NCBI RefSeq assembly: GCF_000012945.1
Contig: NC_007509.1
Location: 62,001 to 126,000, forward strand
DNA from: Burkholderia lata
GTDB taxonomy: Bacteria; Pseudomonadota; Gammaproteobacteria; Burkholderiales; Burkholderiaceae
Direction of reading: 5' to 3'
DNA length: 64,000 bases
The notes under the pieces were generated by a model. That model worked only from the letters and a program-made list of their open reading frames with translations, was not told the DNA's origin and searched no databases. Position numbers and translations under genes: made by a program. Of the stretch, positions 1 to 8,239 are shown piece by piece (position 1 is the first letter of the stretch; every line of letters starts with the position of its first letter).

Positions 1-66
1 AATGTCGGAGCAGGTTTGCTCGGTCAGCGTCTTGGGCACGACTGCCTGGATCATCGCTTCGTTCAT
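1..66 (-). CDS. 5' end of an unidentified protein (partial)
   Basis: The first 22 codons of a minus-strand gene that runs off the left edge, beginning MNEAMIQAVVPKTLTEQTCS. The ATG is preceded by AGGAG at a spacing of 5 bases. It lies about 90 bases downstream of the ferritin-like gene on the same strand, with no promoter-like element seen between, so the two are probably co-transcribed. The fragment is too short to identify; a second ferritin-like protein is a guess from context only. Confidence 0.6.
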   Translation of the reverse strand, partial: MNEAMIQAVVPKTLTEQTCSDI

Positions 67-156
67 GACTGCTCCTGTACGTCGTCAACCTTCTCCGTTG
101 CAGTGTTGGAGCCGCGACGCATCGAGCCGACGCCGCGGGTTCCGCATATGCGCCGC

Positions 157-1134
157 TCATGCACTCATGTTGAGCGAGCCGTTCACGCCATTCGGGAAAA
201 AGCCGCCTTTCATCGCTGCAGTGCTCGTCAGGTACACGATGTTGAGCACGTTGCCGTAGCCGCGACTGTAGGCAAGGCCGTTGCTGTCGAGCGGTACGAT
301 GTTCGACGAGCCTGGGGTACTGCCGGTGATGCCCTGGTCGTCGTTTCCAACCTGATCGAGGCTTGCGCGCGCGGCGGAAATTGCATTGGCCGCGTTGACG
401 AGGCTCGTCATGTCGACACCTTTCGCGAAGAGCACGGTCCGCACGAGGCCGGCATGATAGGCCTCCGCGGCGAGAATCCCTGCCGCCGCCTCGAGGAAGG
501 TCTTGTTGGTGATCAGCGGCGATGCGCCTTTGTAGGCCGTGACGCCGACGTCTTCGAAGATGAACGCGCCAAGCAGGAAGTTGTTGTCGCTTGCATAAGG
601 ATTGAAGGCTACGCCCGAACCAACGAGTCCAGCGGCTCGCGCGGCAACCGAGAACGCACCGTTCGGATCGGTGCCGCCAATATCGATCGCGGGCTGGGCA
701 ACCGCAGCCGATCCGAGTGCGGTGCGCAGGAACGTAACGTGCTCGCGCTCGTCCTTCGCGATTTCGTTGGCATAGGCTTGAACAACCGGATCCTGAAAAG
801 GCACCTGCTGTCCAGGAATTACCGCACCCGGCGTGCCTACACCGGTGACCATGCCGGCCGGCAAGCCGCTACCGGTGGTCGCGTACGTGTAGAACTGCGA
901 CTCGAGGTATTCGAGGTTCAATGCAAAGTTGAGAATTTCCGCATCGGTGGGCGCACCTGCAGCGGTTGCGTCGACTCCCGAGCCTCCGCCACACGCGCTG
1001 ATGAGCGTGCCGCCCATCAGCCCGAGGCCGAGTCCGCCCGCGTTCCTGAAAAACTGCCGGCGCTGCAAACGACGTTCGACGCGGCGGTCAAACACATCGA
1101 TAAGTGCTGACGAATCGGTTTTGACATCAGACAT
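157..1134 (-). CDS. Tat-exported ferritin-like domain lipoprotein
   Basis: Predicted 325-residue protein. Residues 25-30 (RRQFFR) form a twin-arginine signal, followed by a glycine-rich hydrophobic stretch and a lipobox ending ISAC with Cys48, so the protein should be Tat-exported and lipid-anchored. The rest is a four-helix ferritin-like domain with Glu and ExxH-type motifs (NLEYLESQFY, DEREHV, FEDVG, AEAYHAG) that could bind a di-metal centre. Such domains store or oxidise iron or simply bind metal; which applies here is not visible. The start at 1134 is preferred over the ATG two codons upstream because AGGAG sits 7 bases before it. A GCATCC-N15-CCGTAT element lies about 180 bases upstream, linking the gene to the ECF sigma regulon. 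It precedes the truncated gene at the left edge. Confidence 0.85.
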   Translation of the reverse strand: MSDVKTDSSALIDVFDRRVERRLQRRQFFRNAGGLGLGLMGGTLISACGGGSGVDATAAGAPTDAEILNFALNLEYLESQFYTYATTGSGLPAGMVTGVGTPGAVIPGQQVPFQDPVVQAYANEIAKDEREHVTFLRTALGSAAVAQPAIDIGGTDPNGAFSVAARAAGLVGSGVAFNPYASDNNFLLGAFIFEDVGVTAYKGASPLITNKTFLEAAAGILAAEAYHAGLVRTVLFAKGVDMTSLVNAANAISAARASLDQVGNDDQGITGSTPGSSNIVPLDSNGLAYSRGYGNVLNIVYLTSTAAMKGGFFPNGVNGSLNMSA

Positions 1135-1312
1135 GACCATGCTCCTCAAGAGATTCGCAGGAAAGCCGCAAGACTCGCGATCACGCTGCATGCGCGGAGA
1201 AAAAGAGACAGCAGATGCGACGCAATGACGCAAATCGCGGACGCAAAGACTCCCTTCCGTTCCGCACTGAACGAAAACATATTGCATTGGGAAAGCGAGT
1301 CCTCGACGGCTT

Positions 1313-1339
1313 ATACGGAGCGGCGGATTCGCCGGATGC
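1313..1339 (-). promoter_or_regulatory. Predicted ECF sigma promoter for the ferritin-like gene
   Basis: On the minus strand this reads GCATCC, 15 bases, CCGTAT. The same two blocks at the same spacing occur five more times in the first 12.5 kb, always upstream of a gene or operon in the right orientation. It would give a leader of about 170 bases before the ferritin-like ATG. Confidence 0.7.
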
Positions 1340-1438
1340 AGTCTCTTTGAATAATTATTAGGATATCGATCGAATATAGACGACGCTGGACTGCTGAGTG
1401 CCGACTGGACAGGAGCTGCATATTTTTAGGCAACGGAT

Positions 1439-1465
1439 GAATCCAATCCATGCCGCGGACCGTAT
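1439..1465 (+). promoter_or_regulatory. Predicted ECF sigma promoter for the fasciclin gene
   Basis: Reads GAATCC, 15 bases, CCGTAT on the plus strand, 49 bases before the fasciclin ATG. It differs by one base in the -35 block from the other five copies. It is divergent to the copy at 1313-1339, so the fasciclin and ferritin-like genes share one intergenic control region. Confidence 0.7.
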
Positions 1466-1514
1466 GGGAGTTCAACGCAGCGCAATCAGGCGCTGCTCGT
1501 TGAGGAGAACCATC

Positions 1515-2069
1515 ATGAAACGCACTGTTTTGTTTTCCGCTGTCGCACTGTCGGTGATCGCGATCAACGTGCTCGCTGCGGGCGGGACCGTGATGGTCGG
1601 CGGTCAAGCCATGTATCCAACCAAGGACATCGTCGACAACGCCGTCAATTCGGCGGACCATACCACGCTGGTTGCTGCGGTGAAGGCCGCCGGGCTCGTC
1701 GACACACTGAAAGGTGCCGGTCCCTTTACGGTGTTCGCGCCGACCAACGAAGCGTTTGCAGCGCTTCCGGCCGGAACTGTGGACAACCTCGTCAAGCCTG
1801 AAAACAAGGCAATACTGACTCGCATCCTCACCTATCACGTGTTACCGGGGCGCTACGACTTCCGCAAGCTCGACCAGGCAATCAGGGAAGGAGGCGGCAA
1901 AGCGGAACTGAAGACCGTCAACGGGGAGACGCTGGTGTTCTCGGAAAATGGTCCGCATAATATTGTCGTGATGGACGCGGCAGGGCACACCGCCGACATT
2001 TCGACCTATGACGTCTACCAGAGCAATGGCGTCATCATGGTGGTCGACAAGGTGCTGATGCCGAAGTGA
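1515..2069 (+). CDS. Secreted fasciclin-domain protein
   Basis: Predicted 184-residue protein: an N-terminal signal peptide (MKRTVLFSAVALSVIAINVLA) followed by one fasciclin (FAS1) domain. Hallmarks are the H1 motif FTVFAPTN at residues 71-78, the YHVLPG motif near 107-112 and a C-terminal hydrophobic strand NGVIMVVDKVLMP. FAS1 domains are extracytoplasmic and usually take part in adhesion or ligand binding. The start is set by GAGGAG 7 bases upstream; an in-frame upstream ATG lies inside the predicted promoter and is rejected. In mycobacteria the FAS1 proteins MPT70 and MPT83 are the main targets of SigK, and this gene carries the same promoter element as the SigK/RskA-like locus nearby. The molecular role is unknown. 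Confidence 0.92.
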   Translation: MKRTVLFSAVALSVIAINVLAAGGTVMVGGQAMYPTKDIVDNAVNSADHTTLVAAVKAAGLVDTLKGAGPFTVFAPTNEAFAALPAGTVDNLVKPENKAILTRILTYHVLPGRYDFRKLDQAIREGGGKAELKTVNGETLVFSENGPHNIVVMDAAGHTADISTYDVYQSNGVIMVVDKVLMPK

Positions 2070-2187
2070 GCAGCGTGTTCATATACGACGTGGCTGCACA
2101 TTATTCGTCGAACCGCGTTTTTCTGTCGTTTCTATTTTTTGATCGAGGTTGCGTGCTTGGCCCCCAGTTTCACGCGCAGCGAGCTCA

Positions 2188-3156
2188 TCACCGATGTCCG
2201 CCCTGGCGTGAGGGAACGCGAAGGGCGTCGAGGACGATTGCGTCGAGGATTGGCCAGACCGGTGAGTCGGGTATGACCTCGTCGAGGTGGTTGGCATCAG
2301 GGACGACAATTGCCCGGGCAGATCCCCCTGCTCGCTGAACGAGCGCCACATACCGGCGCGCCAGACCGGGCGGTGCGACCGAGTCGAGTGCGCCGGTAAT
2401 GGCGATCACGTTCATATCGTTCGGCACCAGCGATGCAGGCGACGTGTCGGACAGCACATCCGGACGCAACTCGCTGGGCATGCCGGTCAAGGCAGCGATA
2501 TCGATACCACATGATTCCCGTATCGCATTCGCATCGCTCCTCAAGTCCAGTAGGCCGCCCAGGCTGACTACCGTCGGGATCGAGAGCGGACGTGGTACAA
2601 ACAATGCGCTGCCCCGCGGCAAACGGGCTCGCGAGGCGGCCCATACCGCAAGTTGGGCGCCTGCCGAATGCCCGACTGCAACGACTCTGCTGCTATCGAG
2701 ATCGAGCGAGGCAGCCTGGACATCCAGAAGGTCGACAGCCGCTCCGATATCCTGATACGTCCCGGGATAGCCTCCCCCTGGCTCGTCGATCCGGCGGTAC
2801 TCCACATTCCATACCGCGATGCCTTGCCTTGCGAGTTGCGCGGCCAGCACGCGAAGTTGCAGGCGTCCGCCATAACGGCTTTGCCAGCAACCGCCGTGAA
2901 CCAGGATCGCGACCGGAAACGGGCCTTGACCCGGCGGGCGGAAAAAATCGACAACCTGCGAAGGCGCCGGTCCGTAGTGTACGACCGTGTCCGGAGTGGG
3001 CCCGTGCATCACGAGGTAGGTTTCTAGGCTGACGGGTTCCGCTCGCGCCCCGGCGACGGCGGATAACAGCAGCGCTGTCAATATCCGACACGGGGACGTC
3101 AACACTTTCCGCGGAAGCGAGCGGCGCCACGACCTCCCTGTCCAGCCGGAGCGCAT
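2188..3156 (-). CDS. Secreted alpha/beta hydrolase (esterase-like)
   Basis: Predicted 322-residue alpha/beta hydrolase of the BD-FAE/lipase type. The oxyanion-hole motif HGGCW is at residues 87-91, the nucleophile elbow GHSAG at 162-166 (Ser164), and acid and base candidates lie in GALDSVAPP and DANHLDE near the C-terminus. A hydrophobic segment at residues 23-38 ending AGARA looks like a signal peptide. The ATG directly follows the TAA of the small secreted protein gene with no gap and no good ribosome site, so translation is probably coupled. Both would be read from the ECF-type promoter at 3456-3482. The substrate is unknown. Confidence 0.85.
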   Translation of the reverse strand: MRSGWTGRSWRRSLPRKVLTSPCRILTALLLSAVAGARAEPVSLETYLVMHGPTPDTVVHYGPAPSQVVDFFRPPGQGPFPVAILVHGGCWQSRYGGRLQLRVLAAQLARQGIAVWNVEYRRIDEPGGGYPGTYQDIGAAVDLLDVQAASLDLDSSRVVAVGHSAGAQLAVWAASRARLPRGSALFVPRPLSIPTVVSLGGLLDLRSDANAIRESCGIDIAALTGMPSELRPDVLSDTSPASLVPNDMNVIAITGALDSVAPPGLARRYVALVQRAGGSARAIVVPDANHLDEVIPDSPVWPILDAIVLDALRVPSRQGGHR

Positions 3157-3411
3157 TTACTGGTCTTTTGCCTTGGGGGCCGCATTCATCTTCGACGGAT
3201 CCGGACTTGAATCGGCGCCGTCGTGCCGGTTGGCAGGCGCCATGCGTGGGTGAACGGGCCAAGGGCTGGTCGGACCCGAAACGGGATCACCCTGATAGGT
3301 CATGCCAGCCGTTGCAGCGCCATGTGCATTTCCTGAACCTTGCCCCGCGTGCGCAGCGGTGCTGCATGCCAGGCCAACGAGGATTGTCGCCATAGCTGTT
3401 TGCGCTTTCAT
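3157..3411 (-). CDS. Small secreted protein of unknown function
   Basis: 84 residues: a signal peptide (MKAQTAMATILVGLACSTAAHA) and a mature part rich in Gly, Pro, Ser and Asp with no recognisable domain. AGGAG lies 6 bases before the ATG, and a GCATCC-N15-CCGTAA element sits about 45 bases upstream. The gene abuts the hydrolase gene (stop codon immediately followed by its ATG). Reality as a gene is supported by the ribosome site, signal peptide, promoter element and coupling; the function is unknown. Confidence 0.75.
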   Translation of the reverse strand: MKAQTAMATILVGLACSTAAHAGQGSGNAHGAATAGMTYQGDPVSGPTSPWPVHPRMAPANRHDGADSSPDPSKMNAAPKAKDQ

Positions 3412-3455
3412 CGCGTGCTCCTAGGATTATGCTGTCGGGACGACAGTGCAACTAA

Positions 3456-3482
3456 TTACGGTAGAAGCCTCTTTGCGGATGC
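3456..3482 (-). promoter_or_regulatory. Predicted ECF sigma promoter for the small secreted protein and hydrolase
   Basis: Minus strand GCATCC, 15 bases, CCGTAA. It has one mismatch in the -10 block against the copies at 1313, 8202 and 10817. Confidence 0.65.
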
Positions 3483-3650
3483 ATTTCCTTTCGGGAGATT
3501 GGGCGCGAGCATCGCAAGTTTTCGGAGATGCCGTGTGCTATCGAAAAGGTGGCGTTCTTCGCCACATGACTGGAGGTACGTAAAAACGAGGAAAGGTCAG
3601 CGCGTTGGTCGTTTGGTTGGAGGTGCGCGAGCGCTGATGTCTAGCGTTAG

Positions 3651-4238
3651 CTAAGGTTCATGGCGCGTGCCGTCCAGACGGCGAGCCAACCAGACGGCCG
3701 AGGGTAGCAATATCCCCCAGCCGCACCCGAGCAGTACCCAAGCGGCCGGGCTTGCGATTTGTACGGCGCCGAGAGTCGCGCCTGCACGAAACGAGAGCGG
3801 GCCGGCGACGGCGCCGAGCAACGCGGCAGTCAGCCAGCGCTCGCGCAGCCAGCGAAGGGAGACGTTCAGCTGCGTGGAAAATAGCACCCACAGACCCGCG
3901 ATCCAGTATGGCGCTGCGCCCTCCAGCAGGACGCCGTTCGGGTAGCGCAACCAGCCCGTCGCAACGGGCACGGCGTCCCAGCTCCAGCCGAGCGCTGTGA
4001 CGATCGCCATCAATGCAGCTTCGCGGGCGTGGGCACGGGCGCGCAGAAGGTGGGCGCCCGCAAGCAGACCCGCACACAGCGTACCGATCCAGCCGCGCCC
4101 GTGCGCTGCACTCAGCACGCAGACGAACCAGCCGGCTTGCGACAGCGCGAGATAGGCGGCAGTCTCGGCCGCAGCGGAACGAATCATGGGCCGACACGCG
4201 CCCGACATGACGGCGGTGGTCTTCGCGGGCTCTCTCAT
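3651..4238 (-). CDS. DUF2878 membrane protein
   Basis: About 195 residues with five or six hydrophobic segments and the DUF2878 pattern (YLALSQAGWFVCVLSAAHG near the N-terminus, LGWSWDAV in the middle). Proteins of this family are found beside DUF1365 and cyclopropane synthase genes in many proteobacteria; their activity is unknown. The start is uncertain. The ATG at 4238 is eight bases past the upstream stop; ATGs at 4208 and 4187 are also possible and would remove a polar N-terminal extension. It is the last gene of the lipid operon. Confidence 0.75.
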   Translation of the reverse strand: MREPAKTTAVMSGACRPMIRSAAAETAAYLALSQAGWFVCVLSAAHGRGWIGTLCAGLLAGAHLLRARAHAREAALMAIVTALGWSWDAVPVATGWLRYPNGVLLEGAAPYWIAGLWVLFSTQLNVSLRWLRERWLTAALLGAVAGPLSFRAGATLGAVQIASPAAWVLLGCGWGILLPSAVWLARRLDGTRHEP

Positions 4239-4245
4239 CTCGTCG

Positions 4246-4773
4246 TCAACCGCCCGGGTCGCCGAGCAACTGGCGGCGAAGCGATCCCGCACGGGTGCGC
4301 GGATCGAGCCAGATGTCGAAGAACGCGCGCGCGAAGTCCGGATCGGCAACATCGGCCGTGAGGCGGCCGTTCGTGTAGAAGCGTGCGCCCTGGCCCGGCA
4401 GGTAAACGCCGCAGAGCACATCGCCGCGCAGCACGTCGGTGAAGGCGCGCGCGATGTCGGCGCGCCATGCGTCACGGGTCGCTGCGGGCAGCGGCGCAGG
4501 GGCGAGACGCTCGATCTCGCTCATGCCGGTGGAGACGAGCCGTTCGCCTTTCACGTCGTGGCGGTATGTGAGCGAGAGGGCGAACGGCGTGTCGAATGCC
4601 GCGGGCGCGCGGGGTGCCCAAAGCTGCGCGTCATACAGGCAGATACCAAGTACGCAGAATCGGCCGGACCCGATCAGACGCGCCGGCGCCACGTCGTCGA
4701 CACAACCGGCTCTCGCCACCTGTGTCGTGGCGAACGCTGCCACGGCCACGACGATCGCAAGTCTACGCGCCAT
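4246..4773 (-). CDS. Chalcone-isomerase-like periplasmic protein
   Basis: 175 residues: a signal peptide ending around AARA/VARAG, then a chalcone-isomerase-like domain (GSGRFCVLGICLYDAQLW, LSLTYRHDVKGERLV, FYTNGRLTADVADPDFARAFFDIWLDPRT). Bacterial members lack evidence of flavonoid chemistry and probably bind fatty acids or related lipids. GGGAGA lies 5 bases before the ATG, which favours 4773 over the ATG at 4797. It overlaps the end of the methyltransferase gene by 11 bases. Confidence 0.8.
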   Translation of the reverse strand: MARRLAIVVAVAAFATTQVARAGCVDDVAPARLIGSGRFCVLGICLYDAQLWAPRAPAAFDTPFALSLTYRHDVKGERLVSTGMSEIERLAPAPLPAATRDAWRADIARAFTDVLRGDVLCGVYLPGQGARFYTNGRLTADVADPDFARAFFDIWLDPRTRAGSLRRQLLGDPGG

Positions 4774-5992
4774 GTCGGTCTCCCGACGAGACGACAAAAT
4801 GCATCACGTCCGTGCGTCGCTCGGCGAACCCCGCTTCGCAATAGGCGAGATACAGGCGCCAGGTGCGGATGAAGGTGTCGTCGAACCCTTGTGCACGCAC
4901 GGCGTCGAGGTGATCCTCGAACGCGGCCCGCCAGGCGCGCAGGGTGCGTGCATAGTCGAGTCCGAACGCGAGCACGGGTTCGGCGGCGAGACCCGCGCGG
5001 CGCGCCGCCTCGATAAAGCGTCCGGGGCTCGGCAGCATGCCGCCCGGAAAGATGAACTCGCGGATGAAGTCGCTCGACGCGCGGTAGGCCTCGAACTGCG
5101 AATCGTCGATCGTGATCGACTGAATCAGCGCCCGCGCGCCCACCTTCAGGCGCTGCCTGAGCGTGTCGAAATACACCGGCCAGAATGCTTCGCCCACGGC
5201 TTCGAACATTTCGATCGACACGATCGCATCGTATTGTCCGTCGATATCGCGGTAGTCGCGCAACTCGACCGTCACGAGATCGGACAGCCCCGCGCGTGCG
5301 ATCCGCTCGACCGCCAGCACGTATTGCGCGCCCGAGATCGTCAGCGCATGCACGCGGATGCCCTGGCGTGCGGCGTGCATCGCGAAGCCGCCCCAGCCGC
5401 AGCCGATCTCGAGCACGTGCATGCCGGCGCGCAGGCCGAGCGACTCGACGATGCGCTGGTATTTCGCCGCCTGCGCATCGGCGAGCGGGCGCTGCTCGTC
5501 GCCGTCGAAACAGGCGCTCGAATACGTCCACGTGTCGTCGAGCCACAGTCCGTAGAAGCGGTTGCCGAGATCGTAGTGCGCGTGGATGTTGCGGCGGCTG
5601 CCGGCGCGCGTATTCATCCGCAGCCGGTGGCGCAGTGCATACCAGACGCGGGCGAGGCGGCCGCCCGTGAGCGTCTGCGCGATCGCCGGCTCGTTGCGGA
5701 TCGCCAGGCGCAGCAGCGTGACGAGGTCGGGGGTGTCGACCCGGCATGCGCGGTACGCCTCGGCGAACCCGATGTCGCCCGCACGCAGGATCGCGCGGCA
5801 CGCCCGCCAGTCGTGGATCTGTAGTGTCGCGGCCGGCTGGCGATGCGGATCGCCGAATACGTGTTGCGCACCGTCGGGCGTCACGAGCGTCAGGTGCCCG
5901 TGCCGGAGGCGTCGCAGCAGCGCGACGAACAGCCGGGGCGAGAGCGGCATCGCCGGTTGCGACGCGCACGAGAGCAGATGCAGCAGGGTCAT
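4763..5992 (-). CDS. Cyclopropane-fatty-acyl-phospholipid synthase family methyltransferase (copy 1)
   Basis: 409 residues. An N-terminal SCP2-like region is followed by the conserved HYDLGNRFYGLWLD...TYSSACF stretch (residues 139-162), the SAM-binding motif VLEIGCGWGG (193-202) and SIEMFEAVGE. The enzyme should transfer a methyl group from S-adenosylmethionine to the double bond of a membrane phospholipid acyl chain, giving a cyclopropane or a methyl-branched product. It is directly coupled to DUF1365 (ATGA overlap) and lies next to an FAD oxidoreductase, an arrangement shared with mycobacterial Rv0447c (ufaA1). That context favours methyl-branched or further modified fatty acids over a plain cyclopropane, but this is inference. 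Confidence 0.9.
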   Translation of the reverse strand: MTLLHLLSCASQPAMPLSPRLFVALLRRLRHGHLTLVTPDGAQHVFGDPHRQPAATLQIHDWRACRAILRAGDIGFAEAYRACRVDTPDLVTLLRLAIRNEPAIAQTLTGGRLARVWYALRHRLRMNTRAGSRRNIHAHYDLGNRFYGLWLDDTWTYSSACFDGDEQRPLADAQAAKYQRIVESLGLRAGMHVLEIGCGWGGFAMHAARQGIRVHALTISGAQYVLAVERIARAGLSDLVTVELRDYRDIDGQYDAIVSIEMFEAVGEAFWPVYFDTLRQRLKVGARALIQSITIDDSQFEAYRASSDFIREFIFPGGMLPSPGRFIEAARRAGLAAEPVLAFGLDYARTLRAWRAAFEDHLDAVRAQGFDDTFIRTWRLYLAYCEAGFAERRTDVMHFVVSSGDRHGA

Positions 5993-6843
5993 GGGCGGAC
6001 CTCGTGATCGGACATCGCTGGACTGCATGGCGGCGAGGCCTGCACGGGCGGGGACGCGGGCGCGTCCCCGGAGGGCGGCTGGGCCGGGGGCGTCCTGCCG
6101 TGGAACGGCACGCGCTTGAGCCAGAGCCGCAGCGCTTGCCAATGGATGCGGACGACGACGGCGAGCGCATTGAGCGGCTGCCGCGTGAGCGCGCGCCACG
6201 CGCGCGCGGCGGTCAGCGGTTGGGCCCGCATGCCGAGCGCGGTACGCAGCAGCAGGCCGCCGTCGTCGCGGTAGTCGATGGCGACGAGCAGGCGGTCTCC
6301 GCACTGCCGCACACGAAACGCGTAATGCCCGACGACGTCGCAGAAAGGCGATACGTGAAACGTCTTGCGGCACACGAGCACGGTGCCGCCGCCGATCGGC
6401 GCGTGGCACGGCGCGCTCAGCAGGTAACCGTGGTGCGCGCCGAATGTGTTGCGCACATCGGCATACAGCGCGCGGAGCCGGCCCGCACGGTCGTAGCAGT
6501 ACCAGAAGCTCACCGGATTGAATGCGTGGCCGAACATGCGCGGAATCGTCTGCAGCCAGATCGGGCCATCGGCCGGAATGCCGGCTTCGGCGAGGCGGGC
6601 ACGCATCCACGGTGCAAGTGGCCGGCCGTCGCGCGGGCCGTAGTCGCGCGACGCGAGGCCGAGCGGCCGCCAGCGGTCGATGCCGAACCAGCGGCCGTCG
6701 ATCTCGTGGAGCCGCTCGACGTCGCAGCAGACCTGGAAGAGCGGATACGTGAACGCGTGGCGCACGGGCCGTAGCCGTTCGTGCGTCACGTACCCGACGA
6801 GAAGCCGCGCGGCGCTGCCGTCGCGTGCGAACGGCGCATTCAT
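5989..6843 (-). CDS. DUF1365 family protein
   Basis: 284 residues matching DUF1365: LLVGYVTHERLRPVRHAFTY near the start, then GHAFNPVSFWYCYD, EVRNTFGxxHGYLL-like and HVSPFxDV segments. The family occurs almost always beside a cyclopropane-synthase-like methyltransferase and an FAD oxidoreductase, as here; mycobacterial Rv0448c is the equivalent. Its activity is not known to me. It is joined to the genes on both sides by 4-base ATGA overlaps. The C-terminal 40 residues are a Pro/Ala-rich tail. Confidence 0.9.
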   Translation of the reverse strand: MNAPFARDGSAARLLVGYVTHERLRPVRHAFTYPLFQVCCDVERLHEIDGRWFGIDRWRPLGLASRDYGPRDGRPLAPWMRARLAEAGIPADGPIWLQTIPRMFGHAFNPVSFWYCYDRAGRLRALYADVRNTFGAHHGYLLSAPCHAPIGGGTVLVCRKTFHVSPFCDVVGHYAFRVRQCGDRLLVAIDYRDDGGLLLRTALGMRAQPLTAARAWRALTRQPLNALAVVVRIHWQALRLWLKRVPFHGRTPPAQPPSGDAPASPPVQASPPCSPAMSDHEVRP

Positions 6844-8147
6844 GACGTGGCCCAGGCCGGCTTCACGCCGAAATCGTCGACCACGCGCAATGCGGATTTC
6901 AGGCCGTCCTCGTGAAAGCCGTAGCCGGTCCACGCACCCGCGAACCACGTGCGGCGCCGCCCCTGCAGCGCGGGCAGGCGTTGCTGAGCATCGACGGCGG
7001 CGAGATCGAGCAGCGGATGCTCGTAATCGTAGCTACCGAGCTGCGTGCCGGGCGCGGGCGCGTCGACCGGATTCAGCGTGACGACGACCGGCGTGCGGAA
7101 TGGCAGCGGCTGCAGCTGGTTGATCAGGTAGCTGACGCACACGGGCGATGCACCGCCGGCGGCCGGCGCGGTACGGCGGCTCAGGTAGTTCCACGCCGAC
7201 CAGACGCGCCGCCGGCGCGGCAGCAACGCCGTATCGGTATGCAGCACCGCGACGTTGTGCCGGTAGCGCACGGCGCCCAGCACGCCGCGCTCGGCGTCGC
7301 TGGCGTCCGCGAGCAGCCGCAGGCTGGTCGGCGCGTGGCACGCGAGCACGACGGCGTCGAACCGCTCATGGCCGGCCGCGTCGGTCGCCACCGTGACGCC
7401 GTGTTCGTCGCGCAGAATCGTGCGAACCGGCGTGTTCACGCGGACGTCGTCGAGCGTCGCGGCAATGCGCTCGACGTACCGCCGCGCGCCACCGGCGATC
7501 GTGCGCCAGGGCGGGCGGTCGTTGACCTGCAGCAGCGCATGGTTCAGGCAGAAGCGCAGGAACGTCGCCGCCGGAAACCGCAGGATGTCGTCGGCGTTGC
7601 TCGACCAGATCGCGGCCGCCATCGGCAGCAGGTAGTGCTCCTGGAACGATGTGCCGTAGCCGCCCGCGGCGAGCAGCTCGCCGACCGACAGACGCTGGCG
7701 GTGCGCCGTTTCGAGGTGACGCTGCGCGGATGCGTTGAAGCGCAGGATGTCGCGCAGCATGCCGAGGAACGACGGCGAGAACAGGTTGCGGCGTTGCGCG
7801 AACACCGTGTTGAGGTTGCTGCCGGCCCATTCGAGCCGGCCGCCGTCGACCGAAACCGAGAACGACATGTCGCTCGGATGCGCAGCCACGCCGATTTCGT
7901 CGAGCAGCGCGATCAGGTTCGGATAGGTCCGCTCGTTGAAGACGAGGAACCCGGTATCGACCGGATGGCTCGCGCCGTCGAGTTCGATATCGACGGTGTG
8001 GGTATGGCCGCCGAGGTAGTCGGCCGCCTCGAACAGCGTCACGCGGTGACGGCGGGCGAGCAGGTAAGCGCTCGCCAGGCCGGCGATGCCGGCGCCGACG
8101 ACGGCGATCCGCCGCCCGGGCGGCGAGGCAGTGGGGTGCGGATGCAT
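6840..8147 (-). CDS. FAD/NAD(P)-binding oxidoreductase (amine-oxidase fold)
   Basis: 435 residues. The N-terminal dinucleotide-binding motif IAVVGAGIAGLASAYLLARR (from about residue 13) is followed by ADYLGGHTHTV and a C-terminal FAD segment with WFAGAWTGYGFHEDGLKSALRV, typical of amine-oxidase/phytoene-desaturase-like flavoproteins. Relatives beside DUF1365 and methyltransferase genes include Rv0449c of mycobacteria and the flavoprotein of the Rhodobacter furan fatty acid pathway, so oxidation or reduction of a methylated acyl chain is plausible. The ATG at 8147 has GGAG about 10 bases upstream. An ECF-type promoter lies in the gap just before the gene, making it the head of its own transcript. 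Confidence 0.88.
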   Translation of the reverse strand: MHPHPTASPPGRRIAVVGAGIAGLASAYLLARRHRVTLFEAADYLGGHTHTVDIELDGASHPVDTGFLVFNERTYPNLIALLDEIGVAAHPSDMSFSVSVDGGRLEWAGSNLNTVFAQRRNLFSPSFLGMLRDILRFNASAQRHLETAHRQRLSVGELLAAGGYGTSFQEHYLLPMAAAIWSSNADDILRFPAATFLRFCLNHALLQVNDRPPWRTIAGGARRYVERIAATLDDVRVNTPVRTILRDEHGVTVATDAAGHERFDAVVLACHAPTSLRLLADASDAERGVLGAVRYRHNVAVLHTDTALLPRRRRVWSAWNYLSRRTAPAAGGASPVCVSYLINQLQPLPFRTPVVVTLNPVDAPAPGTQLGSYDYEHPLLDLAAVDAQQRLPALQGRRRTWFAGAWTGYGFHEDGLKSALRVVDDFGVKPAWATS

Positions 8148-8201
8148 CGCGATGGGTCTCCAGCAGGCGCGTGAGTGGTCTCGGTAGCGGCTTTTCACCA
8201 G

Positions 8202-8228
8202 ATACGGAGCAAAGCGGGCGGCGGATGC
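8202..8228 (-). promoter_or_regulatory. Predicted internal ECF sigma promoter for the FAD-DUF1365-methyltransferase unit
   Basis: Minus strand GCATCC, 15 bases, CCGTAT, a perfect match to the copies at 1313 and 10817. It sits in the 90-base gap between the lipocalin stop and the flavoprotein ATG, about 55 bases before the start. Confidence 0.7.
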
Positions 8229-8239
8229 GCGGGGCCCGG

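Noticed and set aside
4439..5824. 461-residue plus-strand frame opposite the methyltransferase gene
   Set aside because: Low-complexity translation, no ribosome site, fully inside a well-supported gene on the other strand.
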